From the NCBI GenBank assembly GCA_022539475.1, contig VCMS01000140.1:1-64000 (forward strand): 64,000 nt of DNA. Direction: 5' to 3'. The notes under the pieces were generated by a model. It ran no database searches. It had not been told where the DNA came from and worked only from the letters and a program-made list of their open reading frames with translations. The position numbers were made by a program, and so were the translations under genes. This DNA comes from Gracilaria domingensis (Eukaryota; Rhodophyta; Florideophyceae; Gracilariales; Gracilariaceae). Below, piece after piece: positions 1 through 11,519 of the stretch (position 1 is the first letter of the stretch; each line of letters begins with the position of its first letter).

Positions 1-1
1 T

Positions 2-2580
2 CGGACGGCCCAATCCCCGTAGGCATCACTGGTAGTACTCGCTCCTAAGAAGGACGGATCGTGGCGATTCTGTATTGATTACCTTCGTCTCAATTCGGTT
101 ACAGTTAAGGACGTCTACCCGATTCCACGAATGGATGAATGCATTGACTCACTCCGGAGTGCTCAGGTTTTCACTGCCCTCGACGCGAATTGGGGATACT
201 GGCAAGTTCCTATCCGCAAGGAAGACCGTGACAAACTCGGTTTCGTGTGCCATCAAGGCTTGTATCGTTTCAAACGAATGCCCTTTGGGCTCACAAATGC
301 GCCCGCTACGTTCCAAAAAGCATTGGATATCCTACTGGCTCCATACAAGTGGAAGACCTCTTTGGTATACCTTGATGAAATCATCATCTTTTCCAACAAC
401 ATGGACGATCATTTGTCTCATGTGCGAGAAATCATGCGTGTTCTCCGCGATGCCAGAATAACTCTGAAGTTAAAGAAGTGCGAGTTTTTTACCGACTCGG
501 TTCAGTATCTTGGACATACGATCCGTCCCGGAAAACTTTCGATTGACAAAGTTCGTGTGAAGTCCTTGAAGGAAGCCAAGCATCCGACGAATCAAACGGA
601 ACTCCGTTCTTTTCTTGGACTTTGTAACGTGTATCGCAGATTCGTTCCGAGTTTTGCCGAGATCCCGGCTCCCCTTAACGAGGTTTTGACAAAGGGCAGG
701 CCACTTGAGCTGGAACCCTTCAGGGAAGCGGAAGCTTGCGCATTTCAATCCCTTGTGAACGCTGTAACGTCACTACCAGTTTTGGCCTTACCAACTCCTG
801 GTTTACCGTATTCGGTTGACACAGACGCTAGTGCCTACCAAGTTGGTCTGGTTTTGTTCCAAACCTTGGAAGACGGAACCCGTAGACCGATTGGCTATTG
901 GTCAAGGACACTGAATGTTCATGAGAAAAACTACTCAGTATCGGAGAAAGAATGTTTAGCCGTCATCTGGGCATTGAACATACTGCGACCCTACTTAATG
1001 GGTACTCACTTCGTGGTGCATACCGAACATTCGGCTCTCCTTTTGCTCTTCGGAATATCGGAACCGTCTGGCAGGTTCATGCGCTGGCGTCTTCGTTTAG
1101 CGAAATTCGACTTCGAAGTTCACTACAAGAAAGGTTCTCTGAACTGCCAAGCAGATACCCTTTCTCGTCAAGAGACTAACGTTTATACGTCCGCCACGGA
1201 AGACTTGGAGATACCGTGTTTCATGGTTATGACCAAGGATGGTTTGATCGAGACGATAGATGACGACGTCTGTGACGATTTATCCGTTACCGAATCCACG
1301 AAGCCCCCGTCGGTTCCTTTGTGCCTATGACTCCTGAGGAGATGATAAGAGAGCAGATGTACGATCCATTCTGTGCGCAGATACGCTCTCGCCTCAATGG
1401 AGGTTTTGAGATCCCGTTCGCTATGAATGACCAAGGTTATTTGGTTCGTTTCGTTAATAAGGAACATCCACAGATTGTGGTACCTCATACTCTACAGCAG
1501 AGAGTTTTACATCTGTCACACTATGTGAAACTGGGTGCTCATTCTGGTAGAAGGAAGTTGTATTTGACTTTACGCAGAGATTTCTATTGGACCGCAATGG
1601 CGGTAGACTGCTATGCAGTTCGCCAGGGTTGTACGGAATGCTCAAAGAACAATTTTTGTCTCCGGAAATACTCGAAAAAGCTCACGCTTCTTCTCGCAAG
1701 GGCTCCACTAGAGTTCGTGGCGATTGATATTCTTGAACCGCTACTCCGTACCGCTCGTGGTCATCGTTTGCTTTTGGTTATTACCGACAGGTTTTCCAAA
1801 TTGGTTCGTACAGTTCCTTTAAGGACAATCACTGCAACGAAGAAAGCGCAAGCCTTCGTCCAGCATTGAGTTTTTGCTTACGGCCCACCTGTTCAGGTTC
1901 TATCCGACAATGGAGGACAATTCGCTTCGAAATTCTTCCAAGATGTCTGTCATATCCTTGATGTCAGGAATCTGTTTACCACTACTTTCATCCCCAAGGG
2001 AACGGTCAAGTTGAACGGTTCAAACGTACGATGCTTAACGCATTGAGATCCTATGTATCGGATCACCCTAAGAATTGGGACTTATTCACAGACGCTATTA
2101 CGTATGCTTACAGCGCACAGGTCCACCGTGTTACCGGTTTATCTCCATTTGAGCTCGTATTATTGAGGATACCGCCTCCGGTCGCTATCGAGTCTCAACC
2201 CAAGTTGGGAACCTTCCCTTCACACCGGCTATATCGGGATACCTGGAAGGCTTGGTTAGGAAAGATGGTTCCGGTCGCTCGGAAAGCGATGTCTAAATCA
2301 CAAGCTGCCTACAAGGCTAACTTTGACAAGCGAATTCGTACACCGTTACCCTCGGTTCTTAGTCCTGGCGACCTTGTTTTTGTCGGTAAGGAATATTACA
2401 ATCCTGAAAGGGAACCAAAGCACAAACTCTCTACTATTGCTGACGGACCTTATAAGGTAATTTCCATCGGAACGAACACTGTCGTACTGGATATCAATGG
2501 CCTTCATGAACGGCTCTCAGGGCGATCGTGTCACTGTTGCTCCCAATCCTACTGTGAAAACTATCACTGTACCTCGACAG
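2..2580 (+). pseudogene. Ty3/gypsy retrotransposon pol remnant (RT, RNase H, integrase)
   Basis: A pol polyprotein fragment that enters the window already inside the reverse transcriptase. RT runs to about position 600 (motifs RMPFGLTNAPATFQ and VYLDE), RNase H to about 1180 (SVDTDAS, SEKECLAVIWAL), then the integrase HHCC zinc finger (about 1500-1650) and the DDE core (AIDIL, LSDNGGQF). It is clearly dead: a TAG sits at 20-22, the catalytic YxDD box reads YLDE, the frame changes near 1320 between RNase H and integrase, a TGA follows near 1867, and another frame change near 1985 falls just before the third catalytic acidic residue. The domain order RT-RNase H-integrase with a chromodomain further on is that of chromoviral Ty3/gypsy elements. 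The decay pattern is what I see; the family assignment is established knowledge. Confidence 0.9.
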
Positions 2581-3269
2581 GGTAATTCGAATGGAACCGA
2601 AGCTAACTCGCCGCCACGGCCGGCTACAGTTCCGCATCCGGATCGAGGCTTGACTGATTTGCCGCATTAGTCGGCTATTTCTTCATCTACTCTAATAGAG
2701 AATCCTGTTGATCCACACGCCCGAATAACCGCACCACCCGAGATTGTTACCGCATCGGTATCTCAGACTGAGAACGGGGAAGAGACGCATGACGTTGTTT
2801 CGTCCTCGGTACCGAGCTCCGCATCTCGCGGCAATGAGTTGCTACAGCGTGGAAATCCTCAGAACCAATTGGTTACTTCCGTTAGGAATCGTTCGTCGAC
2901 TACGAAGACTGTGTCCGCAGACCGTGGCTTGTCGCTTGCCGCGATGACTTCACCGAAGTCTACCTTGTTCAGGTCATGCATAATGCTACGGAGCACACCC
3001 TCGTGGAGACTCAGCACACGCGCAGAGCACGTGCCCACTCGCTTACTACGCTTCAGCGTCAGGAATTGCGACACGTCGTGTTCTCCCGCTTGGGTGACGA
3101 TTACAGTACATAACAAAGGTTTTGTACCTAACAAGGTTTTTCAACCGACCCTTGTTGAACGGTCTTGTCCGTTTGGAAAAGGCGCATTGCGCAATGGAAA
3201 TCGGCCAATTCGGCATATTTTTGATGCATTATGGTGCCGCCGTCGCCCACTGCAACGCGCGGCGTGGCA
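2581..3269 (+). other. Decayed linker between integrase and chromodomain
   Basis: This stretch follows the integrase and carries broken open frames in at least two phases, with Pro/Ser/Thr-rich then basic residues. It probably represents the C-terminal integrase tail of the same element. I see no independent gene. Confidence 0.4.
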
Positions 3270-3545
3270 AAGGACACTTGGTGTGTTCCCCAGGCAATGG
3301 GATTCGTTTGCACACACCCACGTGTCAGAAATCATGTCCAATGTGGATTGAGTGCGCTACCAATGAAAATAGTTTGCACACTTCCAGGTGGCAGATGGAC
3401 GAACCAATTAGATGATGTTGCACAACAGGAACGTTTGGAAGTGCACATGGCCACTTGGCAGTTGTTCCCCCAATAGGAATCAGTTGCACAGAGCCACGTG
3501 TGTGGTGTTCCAACCAATGGAATTGCTTTGCACTTGCAGGCAACA
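3270..3545. repeat. Imperfect tandem repeat with CCAAT and TTGCACA boxes
   Basis: About four to five degenerate units of roughly 55-70 bp. Each has a CCAAT/ATTGG-type core (AGGCAATGG, ACCAATG, ACCAATTAG, CCCAATAGG, ACCAATGG) followed some 8-12 bp later by TTGCACA and then an ACGTG- or AGGTGG-like block. It interrupts the retrotransposon between the integrase tail and the chromodomain. The periodicity is visible directly; any function is unknown. Confidence 0.6.
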
Positions 3546-3883
3546 CGGCGCGTAACCGCCAAGCTCCACCGTCAGAACGGTCAACTCCGTGAGATCGACA
3601 GGAATACTTGTATTCGAGATGCGATAACTTCGCAGTACGTTGTCCAATTCGTATGAAATTTAGCTTGTGACGACCAGCTCGTCGCCGTCGTTCAGGGAAT
3701 ATCGTTCAGGGAATATCTTGTTTGGCTAATTATCACTTGTGATTACCGAACAACAAGACGGTTGAATCGACTCATCGATGCTTAATTGTCGAACCACTAC
3801 TGGTTGTTGAAGCAGTCAATACGCCGTCACGGCTGGACCCTTATGCCCGCATCATCTGGGGCACTCAGTCAGAAGACAGCATT

Positions 3884-4120
3884 GTGAATTCAACCACCGA
3901 TCAAGCGGTGTATCCACGTGAGTACGTTGTGGAGAAACTTGTGAATCACGAACAAGCTCCAAATGGAGAGTGGCTCTATCCCGTGCGATGGTATGGATTT
4001 CCGTCATCGGAAGACACCCACGAACCTGTAAGACACCTGCCTAGGTCTTTCATTGTTCGCTATCACCGACGCATTGGTACATCACTACCGTCCAACATCG
4101 GCGAAGCCCAAACTGGGTGA
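3884..4120 (+). pseudogene. Chromodomain of the Ty3/gypsy element
   Basis: The translated segment carries a recognisable chromodomain: YVVEKLVNHE, then LYPVRWYGFPSSEDTHEPV, then HLPRSFIVRYHRR. One core aromatic position of the family (usually TWEP) reads THEP. Chromodomains at the C-terminus of integrase steer chromoviruses to particular chromatin. Here the domain is separated from the rest of pol by more than 1.3 kb of decayed and repeated DNA, so it is almost certainly not translated as part of a polyprotein. It ends the + strand portion of this retroelement; no matching 3' LTR directly downstream could be recognised. Confidence 0.8.
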
Positions 4121-4159
4121 CGCTACTGTAGCGATGACGCGAGTAGCTCGCGAAGGGAA

Positions 4160-4400
4160 CTCTCGTACTAGAGAAGAAGAAGAAGAAGAACTTGAAGTAG
4201 TTGCTCCATGAAGAGAAGAAGAAGATGAACTTGCGAATGAAGTTGAAGGATAGTTACCATGGAATGGTTTACCAATTATGGTCATGAAGATTACCGATAA
4301 ACGGTTGAAGAGAAGATTTACCGATAACGGTCATTATGAAGATTCAAGGAAGAAGAAGAAGAAGATCTACGAAGAAGAAGCAAAGAAGATTTATCAGAAG
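4160..4400. repeat. Purine-rich GAA-repeat tract
   Basis: Several interrupted runs of GAAGAAGAA, including (GAA)5 near 4163, GAAGAAGAAGAAGAAG near 4348 and similar short runs, lie between the chromodomain and the inverted gag. Part may be the polypurine tract of the + strand element, but the length and repetition look like simple-sequence expansion. Confidence 0.6.
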
Positions 4401-4534
4401 TTTACCACTAGTTATTGGTGTGTTTATTTCGTTTACCTATCATTCAGGCCATGTAGTTGGTCAACGCCAAGCGTTCCCGAGCATCCCACAAAGGTAGTTC
4501 CTCATGATTGGAAGTACTGCGCCGCGAAAGCGCG

Positions 4535-6391
4535 TTACTCTTCCGTCGTGGAAACGTTCCCAGGAATGTTCACACCCATCGAGGTCAGGAACTGGCGGAT
4601 GGTAACCGCTTCCGGGTCAGCTACCACGGGATTGCCCATAGCTGGGTTATAACCAAATTCCGCACCCGGAGCGCCCATTCCACCATCTTGGTCAACGCCC
4701 ACTGCGTCGTGGTCCATCATTGGATCGTCGAGGTCGGCCGGCGGTGCGAACTCGTCAGCATCGACATACCCCCTCGGGTGTCTATGAGAAATGATACGCG
4801 GTGCGTCTCGAATGGCCGCAGCCTGAGCCGGCGAACACAACACGCCCTCGTAGGGATCGTAATAGAAGAAATCACCGGCTCGGTAACTTCTGCGTCCTGG
4901 AGAACGGTCGAAGACCCTAGGCTCGCCACGACCACGCTGGTTATAAGGCACGGTGTCCCAATTCACGCTGTCAATGAAATCGACCAGGTACCTGAGTTCT
5001 TCCAAATTGGACTCACCCCCAAGGGGAACTCGCAGGTCGAGCGTACGGAGATTGTTCCGTAACGCCATCGGAAGATACCAAATTCGGCATTGGTCATGCG
5101 CTTCTCATAGGAGGAACACGGCCACACGGGCAATCCATTCGGTTAGGAACACGGACCAAAAACCGCTATGTCGGTTGGCCAAGAGCTTCGAACCTAGGTA
5201 GGTCAAGCACGGAGGCAGATCTGGGAGAGATCCACGAGGAACTTCCACCATACCCCACCAATCGGGCAGGGCTGGATAACGTCCATGAAGAAATCGCGCT
5301 GCGATCGCTCGAGCTTCCACCTTCTGATAAGGAACCAAGATTCCGAATTCGGAACGAGCCTTGCGCTCAAACCGGACACGGTCATGCATGTAATCGCCTC
5401 GCGGCTTGCTTCGCATATACCGGAACTCGGCACGGAGCAACGGTCGCTCCCAGCACAAGAATTCCTGAGGGACAACCGGTCGTGCTAATCCATCAAACTG
5501 TTGGATAGTCCCCGCAAGGGCAGCCAAGTTGGCACCGTAAGATTCTTCTCCGCGAGTTCGGAAGATGGCAACATGGAACCCGTGTTCGAGCGGAATGAGG
5601 GTATTACCAGGGGTACGGACCAAGCGTTGGTATGCGATTCTCGCCATGTTGCTTCTCGCTTCATCACGAGTCTGACCATGTCTCACGCGGAGATGACCAA
5701 GAGGTATCGCTACGCGCAAGCGCCAATCCCAGGACTGGGCAACCGCGACTGGAAGGTCACCAGGGAGTACACCATTCTCGGCGTACGAGTCCAACAAGGC
5801 GGCGTCATTTACCGCTACAGTATGGAACCAAGGTGCCCCGGAATACAATCGGGAGTCTTGCAAGAGATCACGGTTGATCAGTACGCTACGCGGAATCCAA
5901 GTTAGAATGGCCGGCACGGTCGGCATAGGATCGGATGCGTTCCACGCGCCCACGTCCAGGGCTTGACCAAGAGGTACTGTTGGAGGCAGAGGAACCGAAC
6001 GGAAATCGGTATGAATCTGACCCATCAGGGGATTTGAAGGCCCCGCACCAAGGGAAGGTCCAGCATTCTGGGAAGGCCCCGCTGCGGACGGAGTCTGCTG
6101 TCCGGAAGACGGAGGAATTTGTGGGTTAGAATTGCTTTCCGACATCGGAGATTTCGGAGGAGAAAGTAGGAAAGGTATAGGTACACTCGCGTTCGAGAGG
6201 TCTGGAGAGACTGGTGTGATATCCGAGTGTGGATCTATGGAAGCCGAGCGTTCGGAACCCGCCATCGCGGTCGGATATTTATACTGATGTCCGTCACGGA
6301 ACTCGTCGTGAACCAGGGTGGTTTCCTCCTGAGAAGGGGGATGTGTAGAGCCAACCCTCCTCAGGGACACCGTCTCGGTAGTGGCAATCAT
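4535..6391 (-). pseudogene. Gag-like ORF of an inverted LTR retrotransposon, one internal stop
   Basis: A minus-strand reading frame of about 618 codons that stays in a single phase and is broken only by a TGA at 5105-5107. The N-terminal third is Pro/Ser/Gln-rich and disordered-looking. The middle third (around DVGAWNASDPMPTVPAIL) looks like a globular capsid-like domain. The C-terminus is acidic and has no CCHC knuckle that I can see. It begins about 95 bp downstream of an LTR edge at 6487, the usual place for gag. No primary-sequence motif proves gag; position and composition support it. It points toward the + strand pol and is therefore inverted relative to it, so the two halves do not belong to one intact element. 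Confidence 0.6.
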
Positions 6392-7676
6392 AACTTATTG
6401 AGACGTCCATCAATGGGGAACTCGACGATATGAGTAGCACGATGACGTGGACTCGGACCCGGAATGTGTACATGTGTACCACTATTTGGTTGTTTGGATG
6501 GAGTGAATCTTTTCATAATTTTTAGAAATACCCCTTGGGTTTTGTTCCGACACTGTCAGGACTGCCCGGGACGGGAGGTGTACATGAGGTGCTTAGACTA
6601 ATCTATTATTTAGATATTTCCGATAACCCTCTACAGGGCCGCTAATTCTACTACTTAAGTGATGGCTCACCGCCATCACCAACCTAGTAAAGGTAACCCA
6701 GTGTGCGGCTCTAACTGTTTCGCCTGCTCGACGACTCCAACTCCTCGCGGAGCGAGTTACGGCAGCACGGTCTAGTTATCCCCCCGCTCCAACCAGGAGA
6801 GTGCACGCAGTGCATACCATCATTGGTCTTGTTTTTCTTTTGTTTTTCTTGTGACTCGTGGAGTGCACATATATTTGTTTACCGACCGATACTCTCTCTC
6901 CGCCCCAGTACTTGGGTTTGTTTCTGTTCTTTCTTTTGTTTTCACTATTGGTTTGGTTCATTACCGCCTGTTTCTATTTGGTTGTTCCACCTTTGGATGT
7001 CTAAATTTGGCTATCAATACCGTCATTGGTCAACTACGATCTACAGTACTGTGTCCACCTTTTCTGGCCTTTTTCCCGTTCGGGCGTTCTTTCTCAACCC
7101 TGTGGTGTAGCCTGAAGTTCTCGTGCATTTACAACCACACTGGAGGATACGGGGTGCGCTGTCGCTGTGCGAACCTCTGTTGAGAGCCGTGATTCGAACT
7201 GCCTCGGTGGCTTTTTCCTCTCTGGGATTGCTCCACAGAAAACTAGACCGGGCTGCGGTAACTCGCTCCGCGAAGAGTTGGAGTCGTCGCGCAGGCGAAA
7301 CAGTTAGAGCCGCACACTGGGTTACCTTTACTAGGTTGGTGATGGCGGTGAGCCATCACTTAAGTAGTAGAATTAGCGGCCCTGTAGAGGGTTATCGGAA
7401 ATATCTAAATAATAGATTAATCTAAGCACCTCATGTGCACCTTTCGTCCAGGACAGTCTTGACAGTGTCGGACCAAAACCCAAGGGGTATTTCTAAAAAT
7501 TATGAAAAGATTCACTCCATCCAAACAACCAAATAGTGGTACACATGTACACATTCCGGGTCCAGATCCATGTCATCGTGCTACTCATGATCTCGAGTTC
7601 TCCATCGATGTGCGTCTCAATAAGTTGTGATTGCCATTACCGAAACGGCATTCCTGAGGAGGTTTTGCTCTGCATG
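6342..7676. repeat. Large inverted repeat: two LTR-gag starts head to head
   Basis: Positions about 6342-6772 are the diverged reverse complement of about 7244-7676, with roughly 470 bp between the arms. Each arm contains the 3' part of an LTR, the primer-binding region (TGGTACACATG, after a short spacer) and the first codons of gag. The left arm belongs to the gag reading leftward; the right arm is a 5'-truncated copy reading rightward and broken off after the gag start. Many substitutions separate the arms, so the inversion is not recent. Confidence 0.85.
6487..7137 (-). mobile_element. Candidate LTR of the inverted gag element
   Basis: A segment of 651 bp bounded by short inverted ends, TGGTTGT at the low-coordinate side and ACAACCA at the high side. 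On the minus strand it is followed after a 5-bp spacer by TGGTACACATG, a plausible tRNA primer-binding site, and then by the gag frame. Its internal AAAACAAAAGAAA-type tract and its 3' region resemble the solo LTR at 11981-12938 in layout, so the two are likely related LTR families. The outer boundary at 7137 rests only on the terminal inverted heptamer. Confidence 0.55.
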
Positions 7677-8113
7677 TTGAGCAAGCCTTTCAAATACTTG
7701 TATCTAGGTTTGGCATCTTTTGGTCTGCGCTTCGATATGCCCAGCCAAATTGTACTTTGATTATTATGGTGGCTTGTAAACTGCATAAATTTATTATTGA
7801 TAATGCAGACAGTGCCGTCTTTGAGGTGCCTTCACATCATGAAGACAACTTTGTTTCAGGTACTCCCGTAATTCATTTTCAAGATCTCTGTCATGTGGAA
7901 AGCGACAATGTCAGATCTAGAAACAGGCGAAGGGAAAGATCGGATCTAAGTGATAACATCGCTGATATATTAAAACGAATGGGACTTGTTAGGAGAAGAT
8001 CGAGCATTAGAAATACAGAAAATGTTAGTCATTACGAAGCAGACTGCTTTATTGTAGCCTGTGTGAAACGTATTAGGCTTGTGAGAGAGATCTCATTGTC
8101 TGCTTCGAACTGA
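7677..8113 (+). pseudogene. C-terminal remnant of a DDE transposase
   Basis: Translation across a frame change near 7755 gives FGLRFDMPSQIV, then ACKLHKFIIDN, followed by about 95 residues ending in a Ser/Arg-rich tail. The CKLHxFxID signature is typical of the last part of the catalytic domain of Harbinger/DDE_Tnp4-like transposases, just past the third acidic residue. Nothing upstream supplies the catalytic core: the sequence begins directly at the truncated LTR copy. I read it as a leftover end of a DNA transposon. The downstream stretch to 8224 holds nothing recognisable. Confidence 0.6.
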
Positions 8114-8224
8114 TTCAGGAACGGTCGAAGCGTTGCTTCAGAATGCAGAAAACGAAGGAGCGAAGAGAAGGCGCAAATAAAGAGTTTTGGTTCCCTCGAC
8201 AATGAGAAATATGCACGAAGATCA

Positions 8225-8744
8225 CTACATATACTGCTCATACTTGGCTTCGGATAAAACCCCCTGATGTGTCTCTACGTCCTCCGAAGCACCAGCAGCT
8301 TTTGCGTGCCTGAGCGCCATGGAGTTCGCCGAGAAACCTGCAGCGAAAGCCGCAACAACAGAAGCAGCGATAGAAGGGCCAGGATCCATACGCATCTGCT
8401 TGTGGTCACGCTCCACAGTAGTACTATGATCTTCAGCGTCCCAATTTATCTGAAGAGCGTGCGCCACAACGGCGCAGCGATGCCCCAGCGGGGCCATGTT
8501 CTGCAGCGAGCGCACTGCAGAGTCCAATTTGGCGGTGGCCTGATCAATCTCCTGCTCGGATATGGGGTTGGCCATGGCGGTATCGGCCGCGACGAAGGGC
8601 TCGTTCGCGGCCTCAAGCAGGGCGTCGATTTTGGCCGGCTGCACGCACGTGATAGGGCTGGTCTGGGGGTGGCCATTGCCTACGAGGGCGAACGCGACGG
8701 GACCAGAGATGGAGCCGTGGATGTCGGGATCGATCGCAGGCTAG
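8225..8744 (-). CDS. Unrecognised Ala-rich protein, probable spliced gene (last exon)
   Basis: A minus-strand frame open from a TAG at about 8745 to a stop at 8225. The protein is alanine-rich and probably helical, with segments such as KIDALLEAANEPFVAADTAM and GPSIAASVVAAFAAGFSANS, and no transmembrane segment long enough to be convincing. The upstream boundary reads CCATCTAG followed by CC, a good splice acceptor, so the gene probably starts in an upstream exon. An ATG at 8856 lies in another phase and could be that exon, but I could not find a convincing donor. I recognise no family. Base composition and absence of stops favour a real host gene over transposon debris. Confidence 0.45.
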
Positions 8745-8856
8745 ATGGAGTGCGCCTCGTTGGCGATGGACGCGCGTCGCTGGCACGTGTTCCTGGAGGA
8801 GAGTGGGGCGCAGTGAGTGGGCACAGGAGGTCAGCAACTCGGACGAGAACAACCAT

Positions 8857-9368
8857 GGGGAGGTGAACGCGGGAGGGGGCGGGAGGGGTGGGACTTCGAA
8901 ACTAACTGATTGTGCCCGAGTTCATGGAAATGGCCGCACTATTTACCGCGGCAGGAGGACCCGTGCGTCTTGGGCTTGGGAGCAGGGTCGTCGACAGAGG
9001 AGGGGGCAGTGGGGGCGGTGGAGGTGGTGTGCCGGACTCTGCGGGGGGAGGGGCGGGGCGGTGGTTGTGGTTGACGTCGTGCGGCATGACCGCCAGCGTG
9101 GGCTTCTGCGTCGACGTCATCGCCGCAGTGCGAAGGCGTAGCGCAGCTGCGCTATTGCCAACAAACACGAGTAGTAGCGCCCCTGAGGGTGACGCACGTC
9201 GACTGGAGCGGACGCAGCCACGCTGCGAAGTGCGACGACAGCTCGCGAATCGTTTGCGCGCCACGACAGGAGCCAGTACGTGCCCGACACCGCCGCCTTT
9301 TAACCGCCCATGTTGCGCGCTCGCGTCTCCCGCGCGCGCGCACCACGCCGCCCGACCTCTGCGCCGAA
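8857..9368. promoter_or_regulatory. GC-rich divergent intergenic region
   Basis: G-rich then GC-rich DNA between the leftward gene ending at 8225 and the rightward secreted-protein ORF starting at 9369. Several overlapping long ORFs occur here on both strands, but they reflect lack of stop codons in GC-rich DNA. The same kind of island marks the 5' ends of other genes in the window. Confidence 0.4.
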
Positions 9369-9734
9369 ATGTGCCGCCGCGTTTGCCTGCAATTGCTGCT
9401 GGCGCTCGTGCTGCCGCTGCTGCGCGCGCTCGCTACCTGCAGCCACATCTCCGCGCCGCAGTGCCCGTGGACGCCCGACCCGGGCCAGTATCGCGCCTTC
9501 AACACACCGGCTACGCCTAGCTGTGACCGTTCGCGGCCATTCAGCCCCACACAGGCGTGCGAGGTGTTTGTGCACGACGGCCGCGACGGCACCATCCCGT
9601 TCTACACGAGTCAGCAGTGCGGAGCCGCCTATTGCGACGCTGCGCTGGACCACGATCAGAGCCTCATTCTTCCCTTGTACCTTCATTTCGTGCTTACGGT
9701 CCTCCCTGCATCGCCCCACTGCAGTCAAGATTAG
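9369..9734 (+). CDS. Signal-peptide-bearing Cys-containing protein, probably truncated
   Basis: Starting at the ATG at 9369 the product opens with a hydrophobic leader (MCRRVCLQLLLALVLPLLRA) with a plausible cleavage site before the first cysteines. The mature part has spaced cysteines (CSH, QCPW, SCDR, ACEVF, QCGAAYCDAALD) suggesting an extracellular disulfide-bonded domain. From about 9670 the sequence changes to AT-richer DNA that belongs to a minus-strand transposon accessory gene ending at 9694, and the last 20 residues look like read-through of that DNA. I infer a host secreted-protein gene cut by a transposon insertion. The alternative is that the first exon is intact and a later exon was not identified. 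Confidence 0.4.
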   Translation: MCRRVCLQLLLALVLPLLRALATCSHISAPQCPWTPDPGQYRAFNTPATPSCDRSRPFSPTQACEVFVHDGRDGTIPFYTSQQCGAAYCDAALDHDQSLILPLYLHFVLTVLPASPHCSQD

Positions 9735-11057
9735 ATTTTATCTTGTCAAGAACACGTTTGAAAAAGGCCTTGTCTTCCTCAGTTGTCGCTTGATCCATCA
9801 TCATCATAGCCTTTCCTATTGCTTCCAGCGCTGAGGTTGTGTGCCGAGCATGAGCTTCAAACATTTCAAGCTGTAATGTGCCCCGCTTCAGCTCGCTACC
9901 TTTCTCTGTGCTCGCATTTTCCTTTCCTGAGAAAGCGAACGAAAGGCCTTCCATGCCCATTATGTTAACATCACGAGTATTACGGCGCGAAGAGTGGAAA
10001 CTGCCACTAATTGTATTACCAACATATCCATATGGTGACACTCCAGCACCAATCCTTTCCTCGCGTTGCGCATCTGCTTCTAAAGCTCTGGTAGCAAGCG
10101 ATTGCAGAACAGGATGTAGCTTCAGAAAACAAAAAGCATACATAATGTATTTCATACCATTTGCATATGAGAGAAACGCCTCTGGATCTCCCTGACCAGT
10201 ACCTTCGTATCGCGTTAAGCAAATTCCGTACAGACTGTTGAAGACTGCAAATTTTCGCTACTACAATCCTCTCTCTCGATAATATGGTCGCTGGGACGGG
10301 TCAATGTCACAAATATCACTAGTGCGACACCACCAGAAAGAACAGTATTTGCAGTAGGCGTGAACAGGGTGTCATTAAATAATGGAGCGATTCTTTCACA
10401 CCAAGGGTCTTCGTGTTGTTGGTCCAATTCTGTTCTGCTCATGCACTCCATGAGTTCTTGTCAAACGGCAGTCATGCCAGGATCCGCCATCACGTATAAG
10501 AGTGGACAATACTCTGAAGATTCGAATGTGGGCGCTCCAGTATCCCCACGTTGGGCGGGGTCATCAGTTATTGTGGCTGGCGGCCATCCAATGCGAACCA
10601 TTCTCTCATCGATTACTGGAACATCCCCACGAACGTAAATACAGAGCTCCTCATCATCACTATTTCGATCAATCCTAACTGTCGTATTTGACATTTTGCT
10701 TCGGAATCTGGCATTTAGTTTAGTATCCTGCTGTAGATCTTTGACTGCTTTGTCTAGTTCTGCATACGTAATGCATCGCTGAACCATTTTCGTCGCAATT
10801 AGTTTCCGTTTTGTAGCTCGCTTAGCGTTTTGAGCTCCTACAATTTTCATAGCTTTTAATGAGCGTTTGCAAAACTCATTGTTTACTTTGTTTTGCTGTA
10901 GGAGCTGAAGCGCTTCTTTCAAAGTCTGTGGTGGGTCATAAACTACGGGAGCATCTGTCGCAATCTCGGAACGCGGTGTACTTGCTGCGGACATTGTTGA
11001 GTGACTTTCGTCAGTATGCCAACCATGGTGTTGGACATTTTCGGTAGTGAACGACAT
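9694..11057 (-). pseudogene. Transposon accessory protein remnant (relative of 17034-18574)
   Basis: Three pieces on the minus strand make one decayed protein. Codons 11057-10215 share one phase with a stop near 10461, and 10155-9694 continues in another phase. Early residues are Ser/Thr-rich and then helical (TLKEALQLLQQNK). The middle carries MSRTELDQQH...WCERIAPLFND, which matches in layout the KEVLDRKVTRESYWLTIASRFNN block of the accessory gene in the Harbinger element at 17034. The tail is helical with repeated charged residues. I infer a DNA-binding helper protein of a Harbinger-like element. No transposase lies beside it. Confidence 0.55.
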
Positions 11058-11519
11058 GACATCCGAAAAAGCCGGTGAAATTGTAAGCTGGATGCAAGTT
11101 TGAAACTGATTGCATTTCTATCGTCAATGCAGTGACATGTTCTGTTTCTTTCCTTGAAAGCGAAACGAATCCAGCTGCCTTTGGAAACGAACACGGAAAC
11201 GCTCGAGGGAAAACGTGTGCAGGTCCTACTGCACACATTTTGATTGAGCGTTTCCTGTTTCCGCAGTCACAAACTCATATAATGCCCCTAAGCCGTCAGT
11301 TTTTATGTTATTACGATGACATCTTGCGCTCTGTTGTCAGTGGGTAACTCCTGAAAACACAATTCTAAAATTGTGAGGGCATATTTCCGCAATTCGGTAG
11401 ACACAAATCGTGATTTGTGCATACACAAACGCTGTATTTCAACTTGCCTCTATATCGAGCGAGGTTGATTGCGTGTGTGCACAAATTTATTCTGGCACAC
11501 GACGGCCAACTTTTGCGAC

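Noticed and set aside
7165-7225. TTCGAA-containing stretch resembling a tRNA T-arm
   Set aside because: The stem around the loop does not pair and no acceptor or anticodon arm is present. No tRNA found in the window.
8902-9595. Several overlapping long ORFs on both strands
   Set aside because: Compositional ORFs in a GC island. Only the frame with a signal peptide at 9369 is coherent.
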